Counted from the first letter of the stretch, positions 9,439 to 19,652 are shown. The stretch is 38,586 bases of DNA from Desulfocapsa sp. (GCA_021737265.1 JAIPEF010000014.1:1-38586); one strand, 5' to 3'. The notes: generated by a model not told the origin, from the sequence alone. A program made the numbers and translations.

Positions 9439-10593
9439 ATGGATTATTTTCTTTCAGAAGAACAGGGTATGATCGTAGATATTGCTCGTCAGATTACAGA
9501 TGAGCAAATTATTCCACACCGTGCAGAATTGGATGAAAAGGATGAGTTTCCACGTCAGATCCTTGAAAATATGGGAAAGGCTGATCTTTTTGGAGTGCCG
9601 ATTCCGGAGGAGTATGGCGGTTTTGGTGGTGGATGTTTTGAGATTGTCCTTGCCCTTGAACAGCTAGGTCGCGGTTGTATCGGTGTCGCTACTGCCTTTG
9701 CCGCCAGTGCATTAGGAATTTATCCAATACTGATCTCCGGATCTGAAGAAATGAAGCAGAAGTATCTGCCCTCTGTTGCCGCCGGAAAAAAGTTTGCTGC
9801 ATTTGGGCTCACTGAAGCTAACGCCGGATCTGATGCCTCAGGTATCCAGACTACAGCAGTGCTTGATGGTGATGAGTGGGTATTAAATGGAACCAAGCAG
9901 TGGATTACCAATGGTGGGGAGGCCCAGATTTATACAGTGGTTGCCATAACCGACAGGTCAAAAGGTGCCCGCGGTGCTTCCATGTTTGTTGTGGAAGAAA
10001 GTGACCCCGGTTTTTCATGCGGCCCAAAAGAAAAGAAGATGGGAATCCGCGCCTCTTCAACCACAGAATTGATCTTTAAGGATTGTAGAATTCCCCAGGA
10101 TAGACTCATTGGAAGGAAGGGTACAGGGTTTATTACAGTGATGAAAACCCTTGATTCATCTCGTCCCGGTATCGCTGCACTTGGTCTGGGAATTGGACAG
10201 GCCTGTATTGATGAGGCCGCCAGTTATGCCAAACAGAGGGTCCAGTTTGGTAAGCCCATTATCTCATTTCAGGCTATACAACATATCCTTGCAGATATGG
10301 CCATACAGCTCGAAGCCTCCCGTGCCCTTGTCTACTCTGCTGCAAAACATATTGATGCCCATCCTAAAGATATGTCTAAGGTCTCTTCCATGTGCAAAGT
10401 CATGGCTACTGACATGGCAATGAAGGTGAGTACCGATGCGGTTCAGGTTATGGGCGGATATGGATACATGCGTGAATATCCTGTGGAGAAAATGATGCGT
10501 GATGCCAAGATCCTTCAGATTTATGAAGGCACCAACCAGGTACAACGTAATGTGATTGGGCAGGAACTCAATAAAGAATATTCTCGTAAATAA
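9439..10593 (+). CDS. Acyl-CoA dehydrogenase family protein
   Basis: AFGLTEANAGSDASGIQTTA...KQWITNGG...KMGIRASSTTELIFKDCRIP...QVMGGYGYMREYPVEKMMRDAKILQIYEGTNQVQRNVI. Confidence 0.95.
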   Translation: MDYFLSEEQGMIVDIARQITDEQIIPHRAELDEKDEFPRQILENMGKADLFGVPIPEEYGGFGGGCFEIVLALEQLGRGCIGVATAFAASALGIYPILISGSEEMKQKYLPSVAAGKKFAAFGLTEANAGSDASGIQTTAVLDGDEWVLNGTKQWITNGGEAQIYTVVAITDRSKGARGASMFVVEESDPGFSCGPKEKKMGIRASSTTELIFKDCRIPQDRLIGRKGTGFITVMKTLDSSRPGIAALGLGIGQACIDEAASYAKQRVQFGKPIISFQAIQHILADMAIQLEASRALVYSAAKHIDAHPKDMSKVSSMCKVMATDMAMKVSTDAVQVMGGYGYMREYPVEKMMRDAKILQIYEGTNQVQRNVIGQELNKEYSRK

Positions 10594-10612
10594 ACCACCA
10601 CTCAAGATTCCA

Positions 10613-11392
10613 ATGAAGATTATCGTCTGTATAAAACAGGTGCCCGATGCCAAGGATGTTCGTCTTGACCCTGTGACCAACACGATGGCCCGGGAGGGAG
10701 TTCAGTCTATTATGAACCCCTATGACCAGCATGCTGTTGAAGAGGCGGTCCGGCTGAAAGAACAGCTTGGCGGTGAGGTGACAGTACTGAGCATGGGCCC
10801 GCCACAGGCAGAGGAAGTACTCAGGGAAGCAATTTCCTGCGGGGCTGATCATGGAGTACTTGTCTCCGATCGCGCCTTTGCCGGGGCAGATACCTGGGCA
10901 ACATCTTATACCCTTGCCAAGGCTGTAAAAAAGATTGGTGATTTTGATCTGATCCTTTGTGGTAAACAGGCCATTGATGGAGACACCGCTCAGGTTGGCC
11001 CTGGACTAGCCATTCAACTCGGTATCCCTTTCGTAACCTGTATCCAGAAGGTGCGCGAAGCGAGTGCCAAAGAGCTCGTGATGGAACGAATGATGGATGA
11101 TGGTTATGACGTCCTTGCTGTCGAATATCCTGCATTGATCACGGTGGTAAAGGATTTGAATGAACCTCGCGTCCCGTCCCTGAAAGGAAAAATGAAGGCC
11201 AAAAAGGCAGAAATCCAGGTGTTCTCGGCAGAAGGTGTCGGTGCCGATCCTGCAAAAATCGGTCTTGCAGGTTCACCAACCCAGGTGGTTGACGTCTTTC
11301 CTCCTCCACCACGTGGAGAGAGAGCCATTTTAACAGGTTCCATAGATGAACAGATTGAGCAGCTGGTAGTAAAACTTGCTGTTTACCTATAA
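10613..11392 (+). CDS. etfB: Electron transfer flavoprotein beta subunit
   Basis: MKIIVCIKQVPDAKDVRLDPVTNTMAREGVQSIMNPYDQHAVEEAVRLKEQ; CGKQAIDGDTAQVGPGLA. ORF track start 10556; ATG at 10613 preferred. Confidence 0.95.
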   Translation: MKIIVCIKQVPDAKDVRLDPVTNTMAREGVQSIMNPYDQHAVEEAVRLKEQLGGEVTVLSMGPPQAEEVLREAISCGADHGVLVSDRAFAGADTWATSYTLAKAVKKIGDFDLILCGKQAIDGDTAQVGPGLAIQLGIPFVTCIQKVREASAKELVMERMMDDGYDVLAVEYPALITVVKDLNEPRVPSLKGKMKAKKAEIQVFSAEGVGADPAKIGLAGSPTQVVDVFPPPPRGERAILTGSIDEQIEQLVVKLAVYL

Positions 11393-11413
11393 GGCAGACT
11401 GGAGAGAACAGCG

Positions 11414-12607
11414 ATGCTGATAGTAGATAAAGAACTGTGTATCGGTTGTGGAATCTGTGAGGATAACTGTGCCTTTGGTGCCATTGATGTTGTGGATGGT
11501 TGTGCAGTGGTTGGTGATACCTGTACCCTGTGTGGTGCCTGTGTTGACAGTTGTGAAGTCGATGCCTTGAAAATTGAGGGTGGAGAAAAAAGTGTTCAGG
11601 TCGATCTTGCCGCTTGGAGTGGTGTCTGGGTCTACTGTGAATTTCGGGGTGGGGTGCTTGCTCCTGTTTCCCTTGAACTCCTTGGGGTGGGAAGAAAACT
11701 TGCCGATGCCCGTGGGGTAAAACTCTCTGCTGTGCTGATTGGTGCCGATACTGGTGCTACCGCTGAAAAACTCATTGCCTACGGAGCAGATATTGTTTAT
11801 CGGGCCGACGATCAGGCTTTTACCTATTTTACTGACGAGACCTATGGCGCAGTACTGACTGATTTGATCAGTCAGCATAAACCTGAGGTCGTCCTTGCCG
11901 GTGCCACAGCCATCGGTCGTTCTTTTATTCCCGGTGTCGCAAATGCATTGGGAGCAGGACTTACCGCAGACTGTACCCAGCTCGATATTCGAGAGGAAGA
12001 CGGAGCCCTGCTCCAAACCAGACCAGCCTTTGGTGGTAATATTATGGCCACCATTGTCTGTCCAAGCTCCAGGCCTCAGATGTCCACAGTGCGCCCCAAG
12101 GTCATGAAAGAACTTGAGGAAGATACCAGTCGCTCAGGTGCGATTGTTGAGGTGAATCTTGAACCGGCCATGCTGGAATCAAAGGTTCGTGTTTTGGAGT
12201 CGGTGATATCAGAACATGATGATGTTAATATCCAGGAATCTGATATTCTCGTTGGCGGTGGACGTGGTCTTGACAGCGAAAAAGGCTTTGAGCTTATTCG
12301 TGAACTTGCAATGCACTTGAATGGCGCCGTCTCAGCGAGTCGTGCAGTTGTTGATTCCGGTTGGATAGGTTATCCGCATCAGGTAGGGCAGACAGGTAAA
12401 ACTGTTGCCCCAAAACTCTATATTGCTTGTGGCATTTCCGGAGCCATTCAACATGTTGCCGGGATGCAATCTTCTGAGACCATTGTTGCCATTAACAGGG
12501 ATGAAAATGCCCCTATTTTCGATGTGGCGGATTTTGGTATTGTCGGAGACCTGTTTGAGATTCTTCCCAAGCTTATCAGTAAAATTGAAGGACATCGAAA
12601 GTCATGA
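11414..12607 (+). CDS. etfA: Electron transfer flavoprotein alpha subunit with N-terminal 2[4Fe-4S] ferredoxin domain
   Basis: CIGCGICEDNC and CTLCGACVDSC motifs, then an EtfA body ending in the FAD-binding region GGGRGLDSEKGFELI...GWIGYPHQVGQTGKTVAPKLYIACGISGAIQHVAGM. Confidence 0.95.
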   Translation: MLIVDKELCIGCGICEDNCAFGAIDVVDGCAVVGDTCTLCGACVDSCEVDALKIEGGEKSVQVDLAAWSGVWVYCEFRGGVLAPVSLELLGVGRKLADARGVKLSAVLIGADTGATAEKLIAYGADIVYRADDQAFTYFTDETYGAVLTDLISQHKPEVVLAGATAIGRSFIPGVANALGAGLTADCTQLDIREEDGALLQTRPAFGGNIMATIVCPSSRPQMSTVRPKVMKELEEDTSRSGAIVEVNLEPAMLESKVRVLESVISEHDDVNIQESDILVGGGRGLDSEKGFELIRELAMHLNGAVSASRAVVDSGWIGYPHQVGQTGKTVAPKLYIACGISGAIQHVAGMQSSETIVAINRDENAPIFDVADFGIVGDLFEILPKLISKIEGHRKS

Positions 12608-13347
12608 GTTTGAAAGGAAAAAATGCATTGGTAACCGGTGGAAGTAGAGGTATTGGTCGTGCAATTTCACTTCGTTTGGCTTCCATGGGTGCTCATGTAT
12701 TTGTTAATTATGTCAGTAACCCATACGCTGCCGAGGAAACGCAGAAGATGATAACAGATGCAGGGGGTACTGCAGACATTGTCGCCTTTAATGTGGCCGA
12801 TGCCGAAGATGCACAGGAAACCATTAAACAGTTGATTAAAGACGCTGGATCCCTTGATATTCTTGTTAATAATGCCGGTATCACCCGTGACGGTTTGATG
12901 GCAAGGATGAAAGAGGAGGATTGGGATGCAGTACTTGATACCAATCTGAAAGGTGCTTTTTTCTGCGCCAAGGCAGCTACTCGAGCCATGATGAAAAAGA
13001 GATGGGGTCGCATTGTGAACATCTCATCAGTGATAGGGTTCGCAGGTAATGCAGGCCAGATTAATTATGCTTCAGCAAAGGCCGGTATGCAGGGATTGAC
13101 AAAATCCATGGCAAGAGAGTTTGCCACTCGCAATATTACCGTAAATGCCGTGGCACCCGGCTATATTGTTACCGATATGACCAATGATCTTCCCGAAGAA
13201 ATTAAGGAAAAAATCAAGGCGGAGATTCCCTTGGCAAGTCTTGGGCGCGTAGAAGATGTCGCCGGTGCAGTAGCCTATCTGGTTGGAGATGATGGAGAGT
13301 ATATTACAGGTCAAACCATTCATGTGAATGGTGGAATGTATATGTGA
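12604..13347 (+). CDS. fabG: 3-oxoacyl-ACP reductase FabG
   Basis: SDR fold GGSRGIGRAI, LVNNAGITRDGLMARM, YASAKAG, HVNGGMYM. Confidence 0.96.
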   Translation: MSLKGKNALVTGGSRGIGRAISLRLASMGAHVFVNYVSNPYAAEETQKMITDAGGTADIVAFNVADAEDAQETIKQLIKDAGSLDILVNNAGITRDGLMARMKEEDWDAVLDTNLKGAFFCAKAATRAMMKKRWGRIVNISSVIGFAGNAGQINYASAKAGMQGLTKSMAREFATRNITVNAVAPGYIVTDMTNDLPEEIKEKIKAEIPLASLGRVEDVAGAVAYLVGDDGEYITGQTIHVNGGMYM

Positions 13348-13449
13348 TTTACAGTTTGTCTGGAGTTTGTTACTAATAGTTTTGTGATTGAGCTGTCGGC
13401 AAGGCCGGCCGTTGATAAAAGATAGATTATAAAATAGAGGAGATACAAA

Positions 13450-13680
13450 ATGGCAATTGAACAGCAGATGGTTGATATTATTGTTGAACAGTTAAGTGTT
13501 GATAAAGATAAAGTTATACCGGGTGCGTCCTTTGTTGATGATCTTGGTGCAGATTCACTCGATCTCGTTGAGCTCATCATGGCTATGGAAGAGGAATTTG
13601 ATGTGGAAATCCCCGATGAAGAAGCAGAGAAAATTTCCACTGTCCAAAATGCCATCGATTTTGTTAACAACTTGAAATAA
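13450..13680 (+). CDS. acpP: Acyl carrier protein
   Basis: [35 protein letters not shown]. Confidence 0.98.
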   Translation: MAIEQQMVDIIVEQLSVDKDKVIPGASFVDDLGADSLDLVELIMAMEEEFDVEIPDEEAEKISTVQNAIDFVNNLK

Positions 13681-13727
13681 TTGTTTGCTTGGGGCTGATA
13701 TAGTCCTGGATACTCAAGAGGATTTCA

Positions 13728-14972
13728 ATGGCTAATCGCAGAGTCGTGGTTACCGGTATTGGTCTGGTAACCCCCCTGGGAACAGGAACTGAAAAAACCT
13801 GGAATAACATTGTAAACGGGAAAAGCGGTGTAGCCGCGATCACCCGTTTCGATGCGTCCTCCATGGCTAGTCAGATAGCTGCGGAAGTAAAGGATTATAA
13901 TCCGGAAGATCATTTTGACAAAAAGAGTGCCAGACATCTGGACCTTTTTGTTCAATATGGAATTGTCGCAGCTCGAATGGCAGTTGCAGACAGTGGGCTC
14001 ACCATCACCGAAGAGAACTGTGAACGGGTCGCAGTAATTACCGGTTGTGGTATTGGTGGATTACCGACCATTGAAAAAAACCACTCTATCTACCTGGACC
14101 GTGGTGCCAAGAAGATATCACCATTTTTTATCCCCATGGCAATCCCTAATATGCCTTCCGGACACATTTCTATGCAGATAGGAGCCAAAGGTCCAAACCT
14201 TGCATTTTCCACCGCCTGTGCCGCCGGAACCCATGCAGTTGGTGAAGCCTATAAATCCATTGTCTATGGAAGCTGTGACGTGGCCGTGACAGGGGGAACG
14301 GAATCTGTTGTCTGTCCCCTTGGTGTTGGCGGTTTCAGTGCCATGAAGGCATTATCAACCAGAAACGATGATCCTGAAAAAGCATCCCGACCATTTGATA
14401 GTGGCAGGGATGGGTTTATCATTGGCGAAGGCTCAGGGATGTTAGTCATAGAGGAGCTGGAGCATGCACTGAGCCGCGGAGCAAAGATCTATGCTGAGGT
14501 CGTAGGTTCCGGTGCGTCTAGTGATGCTTACCATATTGCTGCGCCCCCTGAAGATGGTGAGGGGGCCGCACGCTGTATGAAAATTGCACTCAATGACGCC
14601 GGGCTAAAACCGACGGATATTGATTATATCAATGCCCATGGAACATCAACACCGCTAAATGATCGTTGTGAAACCGCTGCTATTAAAGCAGTTTTTGGTG
14701 ACCATGCAAAAAAACTTGCAATCAGTTCAACGAAATCGATGACAGGTCACGCACTTGGAGCAGCCGGCGGACTTGAGGCGGCGTTCACTGCCCTTAGCAT
14801 CAAGGACCAGATTGCACCACCCACCATCAACCTTAATGATCCCAGCCCAGAGTGTGATCTCGATTATGTTCCCAATAAAGCTAGAAAGATGGAGATTAAA
14901 GCCGCTATCTCCAATTCTTTTGGGTTTGGCGGGACAAATGGTGTAGTGGTCATGAAGCGTTTTGATGATTGA
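13728..14972 (+). CDS. fabF: 3-oxoacyl-ACP synthase II (FabF)
   Basis: RVVVTGIGLVTPLGTGTEKTWNNIV; STACAAGTHAVGEA; NAHGTSTPLND; STKSMTGHALGAAG. Confidence 0.97.
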   Translation: MANRRVVVTGIGLVTPLGTGTEKTWNNIVNGKSGVAAITRFDASSMASQIAAEVKDYNPEDHFDKKSARHLDLFVQYGIVAARMAVADSGLTITEENCERVAVITGCGIGGLPTIEKNHSIYLDRGAKKISPFFIPMAIPNMPSGHISMQIGAKGPNLAFSTACAAGTHAVGEAYKSIVYGSCDVAVTGGTESVVCPLGVGGFSAMKALSTRNDDPEKASRPFDSGRDGFIIGEGSGMLVIEELEHALSRGAKIYAEVVGSGASSDAYHIAAPPEDGEGAARCMKIALNDAGLKPTDIDYINAHGTSTPLNDRCETAAIKAVFGDHAKKLAISSTKSMTGHALGAAGGLEAAFTALSIKDQIAPPTINLNDPSPECDLDYVPNKARKMEIKAAISNSFGFGGTNGVVVMKRFDD

Positions 14973-14994
14973 CAGATAAAGGAAGGGGAAGGAT

Positions 14995-15420
14995 GTGAAG
15001 ATAGCGATTGGCTCAGATCATGGTGGTTTTGCATTAAAAGAAGTTATTCTTACTTTGTTACAGGAACTTGATCATGATGTCGAAGATGTTGGCTGTTTTG
15101 GCCATGATTCTGTTGACTATCCGGGATTTGCTGATCTTGTCTGTGAAAAAATTTCTCAAGGTGCTGCCGATAAAGGGATCTTAATCTGCGGCACCGGGAT
15201 TGGCATGTCCATGGCTGCGAATAAACATAAAGGTATCAGGGCAGCACTTTGCTGTGATCAATATACTGCCCGTATGAGTCGTGAGCATAATGACGCCAAT
15301 GTCCTCTGTATTGGAGAGCGAGTTACAGGTCCTGGGGTTGCTGAAGAGATAGTTCGAACATGGCTCAGTACACCATTTGTCGGAGGTAGGCATCAGCGCC
15401 GTATTGAGTTGTTTAGTTAA
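14995..15420 (+). CDS. rpiB: Ribose 5-phosphate isomerase B
   Basis: MKIAIGSDHGGFALKEVI...CGTGIGMSMAANKHKGIRAALC; GTG start. Confidence 0.95.
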   Translation: MKIAIGSDHGGFALKEVILTLLQELDHDVEDVGCFGHDSVDYPGFADLVCEKISQGAADKGILICGTGIGMSMAANKHKGIRAALCCDQYTARMSREHNDANVLCIGERVTGPGVAEEIVRTWLSTPFVGGRHQRRIELFS

Positions 15421-15446
15421 TGCCATAGACGTCTAGAATATGTTTG

Positions 15447-15482
15447 AAACCGGCATCCTGCTATGGACGTGCCGGTTTTTTT
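15447..15482 (+). terminator. Intrinsic terminator after rpiB
   Basis: AAACCGGCA - 14 nt loop - TGCCGGTTT followed by a T-run. Confidence 0.75.
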
Positions 15483-15546
15483 AATCTGTCTCTCTGTGTG
15501 AGCTCACAGGGGGAGATGTTACCAGGAAAATTAAGAGGGAACCATC

Positions 15547-16785
15547 ATGTCATCCTTAGAAAATACAGATCCGGATATCCATAGGTTAATCAATAAAGAG
15601 TATGATCGGCAGAACAGTCAGCTTGAATTGATTGCCTCTGAAAATATTGTTTCAGCTGCTGTTCTTGAGGCTCAAGGCTCAATCTTTACCAATAAGTACG
15701 CTGAAGGATATCCCGGGAAAAGGTATTACGGCGGATGTGATTATGCCGATGAGGTGGAGACCCTTGCAATCGACAGGGCCAAAGAGATTTTTGGGGCTGA
15801 ATATGCAAATGTCCAGCCCCATTCCGGATCCCAGGCTAATATGGCGGTTTATTTTGCAACCCTTAAACCGGGTGAAAAGGTTTTGGGGATGGATTTGGCC
15901 CATGGCGGTCATCTGACCCACGGCAGCAGTGTGAATTTTTCAGGACAGCTGTTTAACTTCATCTCTTATGGAGTGGACCGAAAGACAGAACAGATCAACA
16001 TGGAAGAAGTAGAGCGGATTGCCTTTGAAAATCACCCTAAAATGATTGTGGCCGGTGCAAGCGCCTACTCCAGATTTATTGATTTTGAGGGCTTTAGAAG
16101 GATTGCGGATCAGATCGGTGCTCTGTTTATGGTTGATATGGCACACATAGCTGGCCTTATTGCCGGAGGTGTACACCCCTCTCCTGTTCCTTATGCGGAT
16201 TTTGTCACTTCCACAACTCATAAAACCATGCGCGGTCCTAGGGGCGGATTGATTCTGGCTAAAAGTAAATGGGGGAAAAGCCTTGATTCTAAAATTTTCC
16301 CAGGTATCCAGGGTGGCCCCTTGGTGCATGTGATTGCTGCCAAGGCCGTTGGTTTTAAAGAGGCTTTGTCCGATTCTTTTCAAAGTTATCAGAAACAGGT
16401 TGTCGAAAATGCGGCTGCCCTTGGCCATAATCTGGTCGAAAAAGGTTTCAGGCTAGTTTCAGGGGGAACTGATAATCACCTCATTCTTCTTGATCTCACC
16501 AGCAAAAACATTACCGGTAAAGAGGCAGAAAAACTGCTGGAAAAGGCAGGTCTTACTACCAATAAGAATGCCATTCCTTTTGATAAAGAAGCAAGATTTG
16601 TGACTTCCGGAATCCGATTAGGTACACCAGCAGTGACCACAAGAGGGCTTAAAGTGAATGAAATGGGTCTTGTTGCCGGCTGGATAGAACGTGTAATAAC
16701 TGAACGTGATGAAAAGGCAATTTCTGTAGTTCGCCAGGAAGTTCGTTCCTTATGTGATCGTTTTCCATTATCAGCCATTATCTGA
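15547..16785 (+). CDS. glyA: Serine hydroxymethyltransferase
   Basis: [56 protein letters not shown]-lysine motif. Confidence 0.98.
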   Translation: MSSLENTDPDIHRLINKEYDRQNSQLELIASENIVSAAVLEAQGSIFTNKYAEGYPGKRYYGGCDYADEVETLAIDRAKEIFGAEYANVQPHSGSQANMAVYFATLKPGEKVLGMDLAHGGHLTHGSSVNFSGQLFNFISYGVDRKTEQINMEEVERIAFENHPKMIVAGASAYSRFIDFEGFRRIADQIGALFMVDMAHIAGLIAGGVHPSPVPYADFVTSTTHKTMRGPRGGLILAKSKWGKSLDSKIFPGIQGGPLVHVIAAKAVGFKEALSDSFQSYQKQVVENAAALGHNLVEKGFRLVSGGTDNHLILLDLTSKNITGKEAEKLLEKAGLTTNKNAIPFDKEARFVTSGIRLGTPAVTTRGLKVNEMGLVAGWIERVITERDEKAISVVRQEVRSLCDRFPLSAII

Positions 16786-16858
16786 TCAAAAGGTGATGAC
16801 CATTTTTTTTATGTTAGAGGTTGAAGAAGTATGCCTGGATTAACTTGAGGAAGTTTAT

Positions 16859-17338
16859 ATGAAATGTCCATATTGTGGTCATCTTGATAATAAGGTCATT
16901 GATTCACGCCTGAATAAGGAAAGCACCATTACCAGGAGGAGACGCTCCTGTCTTTCCTGTGAACAGCGTTTCACTACCTACGAGCGCTTGGAAGTTACCA
17001 TGCCCATGCTGGTAAAAAAGGATGGTCGGCGTGAGGTATGGAACAGACAAAAAATGGTGGTCGGACTTGAAAAGGCCTGTGAAAAGCGTCCAGTCAGTGT
17101 TGATGATGTTGATGCCTTTGTCGATGAAATAGAGAGCAGGTTGCAGGATTATCCCGCAAAAGAGGTTCCTTCCGAGGTTATCGGCGAATGGGTTATGGAG
17201 GAATTACCAAAGCTGGACGAGGTTGCCTATGTCCGTTTTGCTTCCGTGTATCGCCAATTCAAGGATGTTAACGAGTTCATGGATGAATTAAAAGGCTTAC
17301 TTGATTCCAGGGGAGATAAGGCGGTCGATGAATTCTGA
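16859..17338 (+). CDS. nrdR: Transcriptional repressor NrdR
   Basis: [21 protein letters not shown]...[19 protein letters not shown] plus ATP-cone. Confidence 0.97.
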   Translation: MKCPYCGHLDNKVIDSRLNKESTITRRRRSCLSCEQRFTTYERLEVTMPMLVKKDGRREVWNRQKMVVGLEKACEKRPVSVDDVDAFVDEIESRLQDYPAKEVPSEVIGEWVMEELPKLDEVAYVRFASVYRQFKDVNEFMDELKGLLDSRGDKAVDEF

Positions 17339-18461
17339 GTTAGCCTGGTCTCAGGACGATATCCGTTTTATGCGCCTGGCTCTTCAGGAAGCAAAAAAGG
17401 GTGTTGGCAGAACTTCCCCTAATCCTAGTGTTGGTGCTGTCATAGTACGGAATGGTGCCATGATAAGCCGCGGGTATCATAAAAAAGCCGGCACTCCCCA
17501 TGCTGAAGTACATGCCTTACGTGAAGCCGGTGCCATGGCAATCGGTGCGACCCTATATGTAACCCTTGAACCCTGTAATCACACAGGACGAACCCCACCT
17601 TGTAGTCATGCAGTAGCTGCCGCTGGTATTAAGCGTGTGGTAGTGGGCATGGAAGATCCCAACCCCCTGGTAAGCGGCAGTGGAAATTCCTATCTGCGAA
17701 AACGTGGAATCGAGGTCATCAGTGGAATTCTTGAAAATGAATGTAGAGAGTTGAACCTTCCATTTATAAAACATATCAATACCGGGAGGCCTTTTGTTGT
17801 TATGAAGGCCGGTATGAGCCTTGATGGTAAACTCAGTTACAGGGATGGACAGCCGGGAAAGATGACAGGCAAGAGGAGTTTGCGTAAGCTTCATGGCTTA
17901 CGTGATCGTTATGATTCCATTCTGGTGGGCAGAGGAACTGTCGTTGCCGATAACCCTTCATTAACGACTAGACTTGTCAAACGAGGAAGAGATCCGCTAA
18001 GGGTGATCCTTGACAGTACGCTGCAACTCTCTCTCGAATCAAAAATCCTCCATCTGGATTCCTGTGCTTCGACTCTTATTTTTTGCAGCAAACACGCTGA
18101 GCAGAAAAAAAGGAGAGTGCTGGCAAAAATGGAGGGTGTTCTTATTCAAACAGTTGATGAGGATAAAGATGGTGGCCTGGATCTTGATGCTGTGCTGGTT
18201 AGTCTTGGCCGGATGGGGATATGTTCCCTCCTGGTGGAAGGCGGGGCAGCAGTTCACAGTAGTTTCCTGAGAAAAGGTCTGGTGGATCGTGTGATGCTGT
18301 TTATTGCGCCTTTGTTTGCAGGTTCTGCCGGGACACCGTTGCTGAGTGAATTTTCTGTGGAAGATCGTGACCAGGCGCCACTGTTGGGAAATGTCAGTTA
18401 TACGCGTTGTGGCGAAGATTTGCTTGTTCAGGGTGATCTGTCTAACCCGAGTTTCTCATGA
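17328..18461 (+). CDS. ribD: Riboflavin biosynthesis deaminase/reductase RibD
   Basis: [36 protein letters not shown]-terminal reductase domain. ORF track start 17301; ATG 17328 plausible. Confidence 0.95.
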   Translation: MNSELAWSQDDIRFMRLALQEAKKGVGRTSPNPSVGAVIVRNGAMISRGYHKKAGTPHAEVHALREAGAMAIGATLYVTLEPCNHTGRTPPCSHAVAAAGIKRVVVGMEDPNPLVSGSGNSYLRKRGIEVISGILENECRELNLPFIKHINTGRPFVVMKAGMSLDGKLSYRDGQPGKMTGKRSLRKLHGLRDRYDSILVGRGTVVADNPSLTTRLVKRGRDPLRVILDSTLQLSLESKILHLDSCASTLIFCSKHAEQKKRRVLAKMEGVLIQTVDEDKDGGLDLDAVLVSLGRMGICSLLVEGGAAVHSSFLRKGLVDRVMLFIAPLFAGSAGTPLLSEFSVEDRDQAPLLGNVSYTRCGEDLLVQGDLSNPSFS

Positions 18462-18636
18462 ACATTTTGTCAATTAATGGCCAATGTTCTGGTTTCATGA
18501 TGAAAAGCAACATATCCTCTGCACCATATTGTTTTTCAAAATGTTCACCAAAGGCGAGTCGATGCGGCCGCATCTGCTTCGTCTCAGAGCCTACTATAGC
18601 TTGTTGACTCGTTTCTCGCATATGTAGCCACCTCAA
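18442..18636 (-). CDS. Small hypothetical ORF (possibly 43 aa from an internal ATG at 18573)
   Basis: Protein-like C-terminus [39 protein letters not shown]; overlaps the ribD 3' end by 20 nt; no family recognised. Confidence 0.3.
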   Translation of the reverse strand: MRWLHMRETSQQAIVGSETKQMRPHRLAFGEHFEKQYGAEDMLLFIMKPEHWPLIDKMFMRNSG

Positions 18637-18655
18637 CTCGTGAGAAATGCGGCCG
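18562..18655. repeat. Nested palindromic element (second type)
   Basis: CGGCCGCAT (18565-18573) / ATGCGGCCG (18647-18655) inverted repeat, inner TTTCTCGC/GTGAGAAA hairpin, and 12-bp palindrome ATGCGGCCGCAT at 18562-18573. Confidence 0.5.
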
Positions 18656-18704
18656 AAGTCATTTGTCCACTAGCAAAAACTTCAAAAAACGTCTCTAGTT
18701 GTAA

Positions 18705-19652
18705 CTATCCGGTGAGGCTTTTAATCTCTGCCAGTCGCTTCTCCACCTCAGTCAGTGTTTCAAAACGTAAGGTTACAGCTACTTCGTCCCTCTCAAATGC
18801 CTGACTATGGTTGATCGTGCAGGAAGGCGGCAGTTTCATTCCATTCACACATTTCTTGAAATGCTCTTCTGCAGAATTGCTTTGTGGAAATAATTTCTTT
18901 TGTAAAATAGATAAAAGGGTTGCTGCTTTTTGCGGCCGGTTCATTTCAGTATGACTCAGGATAGCCACAAAGTCATGTTCCAGTAAAAGGCTGGCGATGG
19001 TTTTTTCCTGTTGGAGGGCAAGATCCCGGCTGAGAGTAAGCAGTCTTTTTTGTTTTCCCCCCCCAAGTTCCAGTTCTTGAAAGAGGCTGTGTAGTGCCAG
19101 CCTGTCTGTGGCGTTAAGTTGAAGTAAATCTAACGCCAGCTTTTCATTTATTTTTCCAGCATGAACATCATACTGAAGTTCAGGTTCCAGGTCCAGTAAG
19201 AGAAGACTTTTTGCAATAAGATGGTCTTGAACCTTATCACCAAGGATTGAGGGGAAGTTCTCGATTGTTGAGTCAATTCCAATGTGTTTAAGACAGTAGC
19301 TGAAAAAATAGGCTCTTTCCATGGGACTAAGAGTACCACTCAGTTGCTGATCTTCCAATACATAGCGGAGGACTTGGCGAGAGCTGGAGTGTTCATTCAG
19401 TACCAGAGCAACTGTGAAGTTTTCAGAAAAATTCAAACGTTCTAAGGCTCGAAGCCGATAGCGACCACAGATTAACTGGTACCTGTCGGGTGTAAGTCGT
19501 TTCAAAATTGGTGGGTGCAGAAGACCAAGAGTGTGAATGGATGAACAGAGCGTGCTTGGAGGTTCGGGAGATAAGAAGGGGTGAAGATTCATCTCTTCTG
19601 AGTGTTCTATGCTTTGGATCGCTACTTTTTCAAATATAGAAAAACGGTTCAT
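18705..19652 (-). CDS. ParB N-terminal (ParB/Srx) domain protein, orphan
   Basis: SSIHTLGLLHPPILKRLTPDRYQLICGRYRLRALERL (ParB-type GxRR-like box), then LSPMERAYFFSYCL helical region; no parA neighbour. Confidence 0.75.
   Translation of the reverse strand: MNRFSIFEKVAIQSIEHSEEMNLHPFLSPEPPSTLCSSIHTLGLLHPPILKRLTPDRYQLICGRYRLRALERLNFSENFTVALVLNEHSSSRQVLRYVLEDQQLSGTLSPMERAYFFSYCLKHIGIDSTIENFPSILGDKVQDHLIAKSLLLLDLEPELQYDVHAGKINEKLALDLLQLNATDRLALHSLFQELELGGGKQKRLLTLSRDLALQQEKTIASLLLEHDFVAILSHTEMNRPQKAATLLSILQKKLFPQSNSAEEHFKKCVNGMKLPPSCTINHSQAFERDEVAVTLRFETLTEVEKRLAEIKSLTG

Noticed and set aside
11387-12016. 209-aa minus ORF opposite etfA
   Set aside because: Shadow ORF of a strongly conserved gene; composition reflects the complement.
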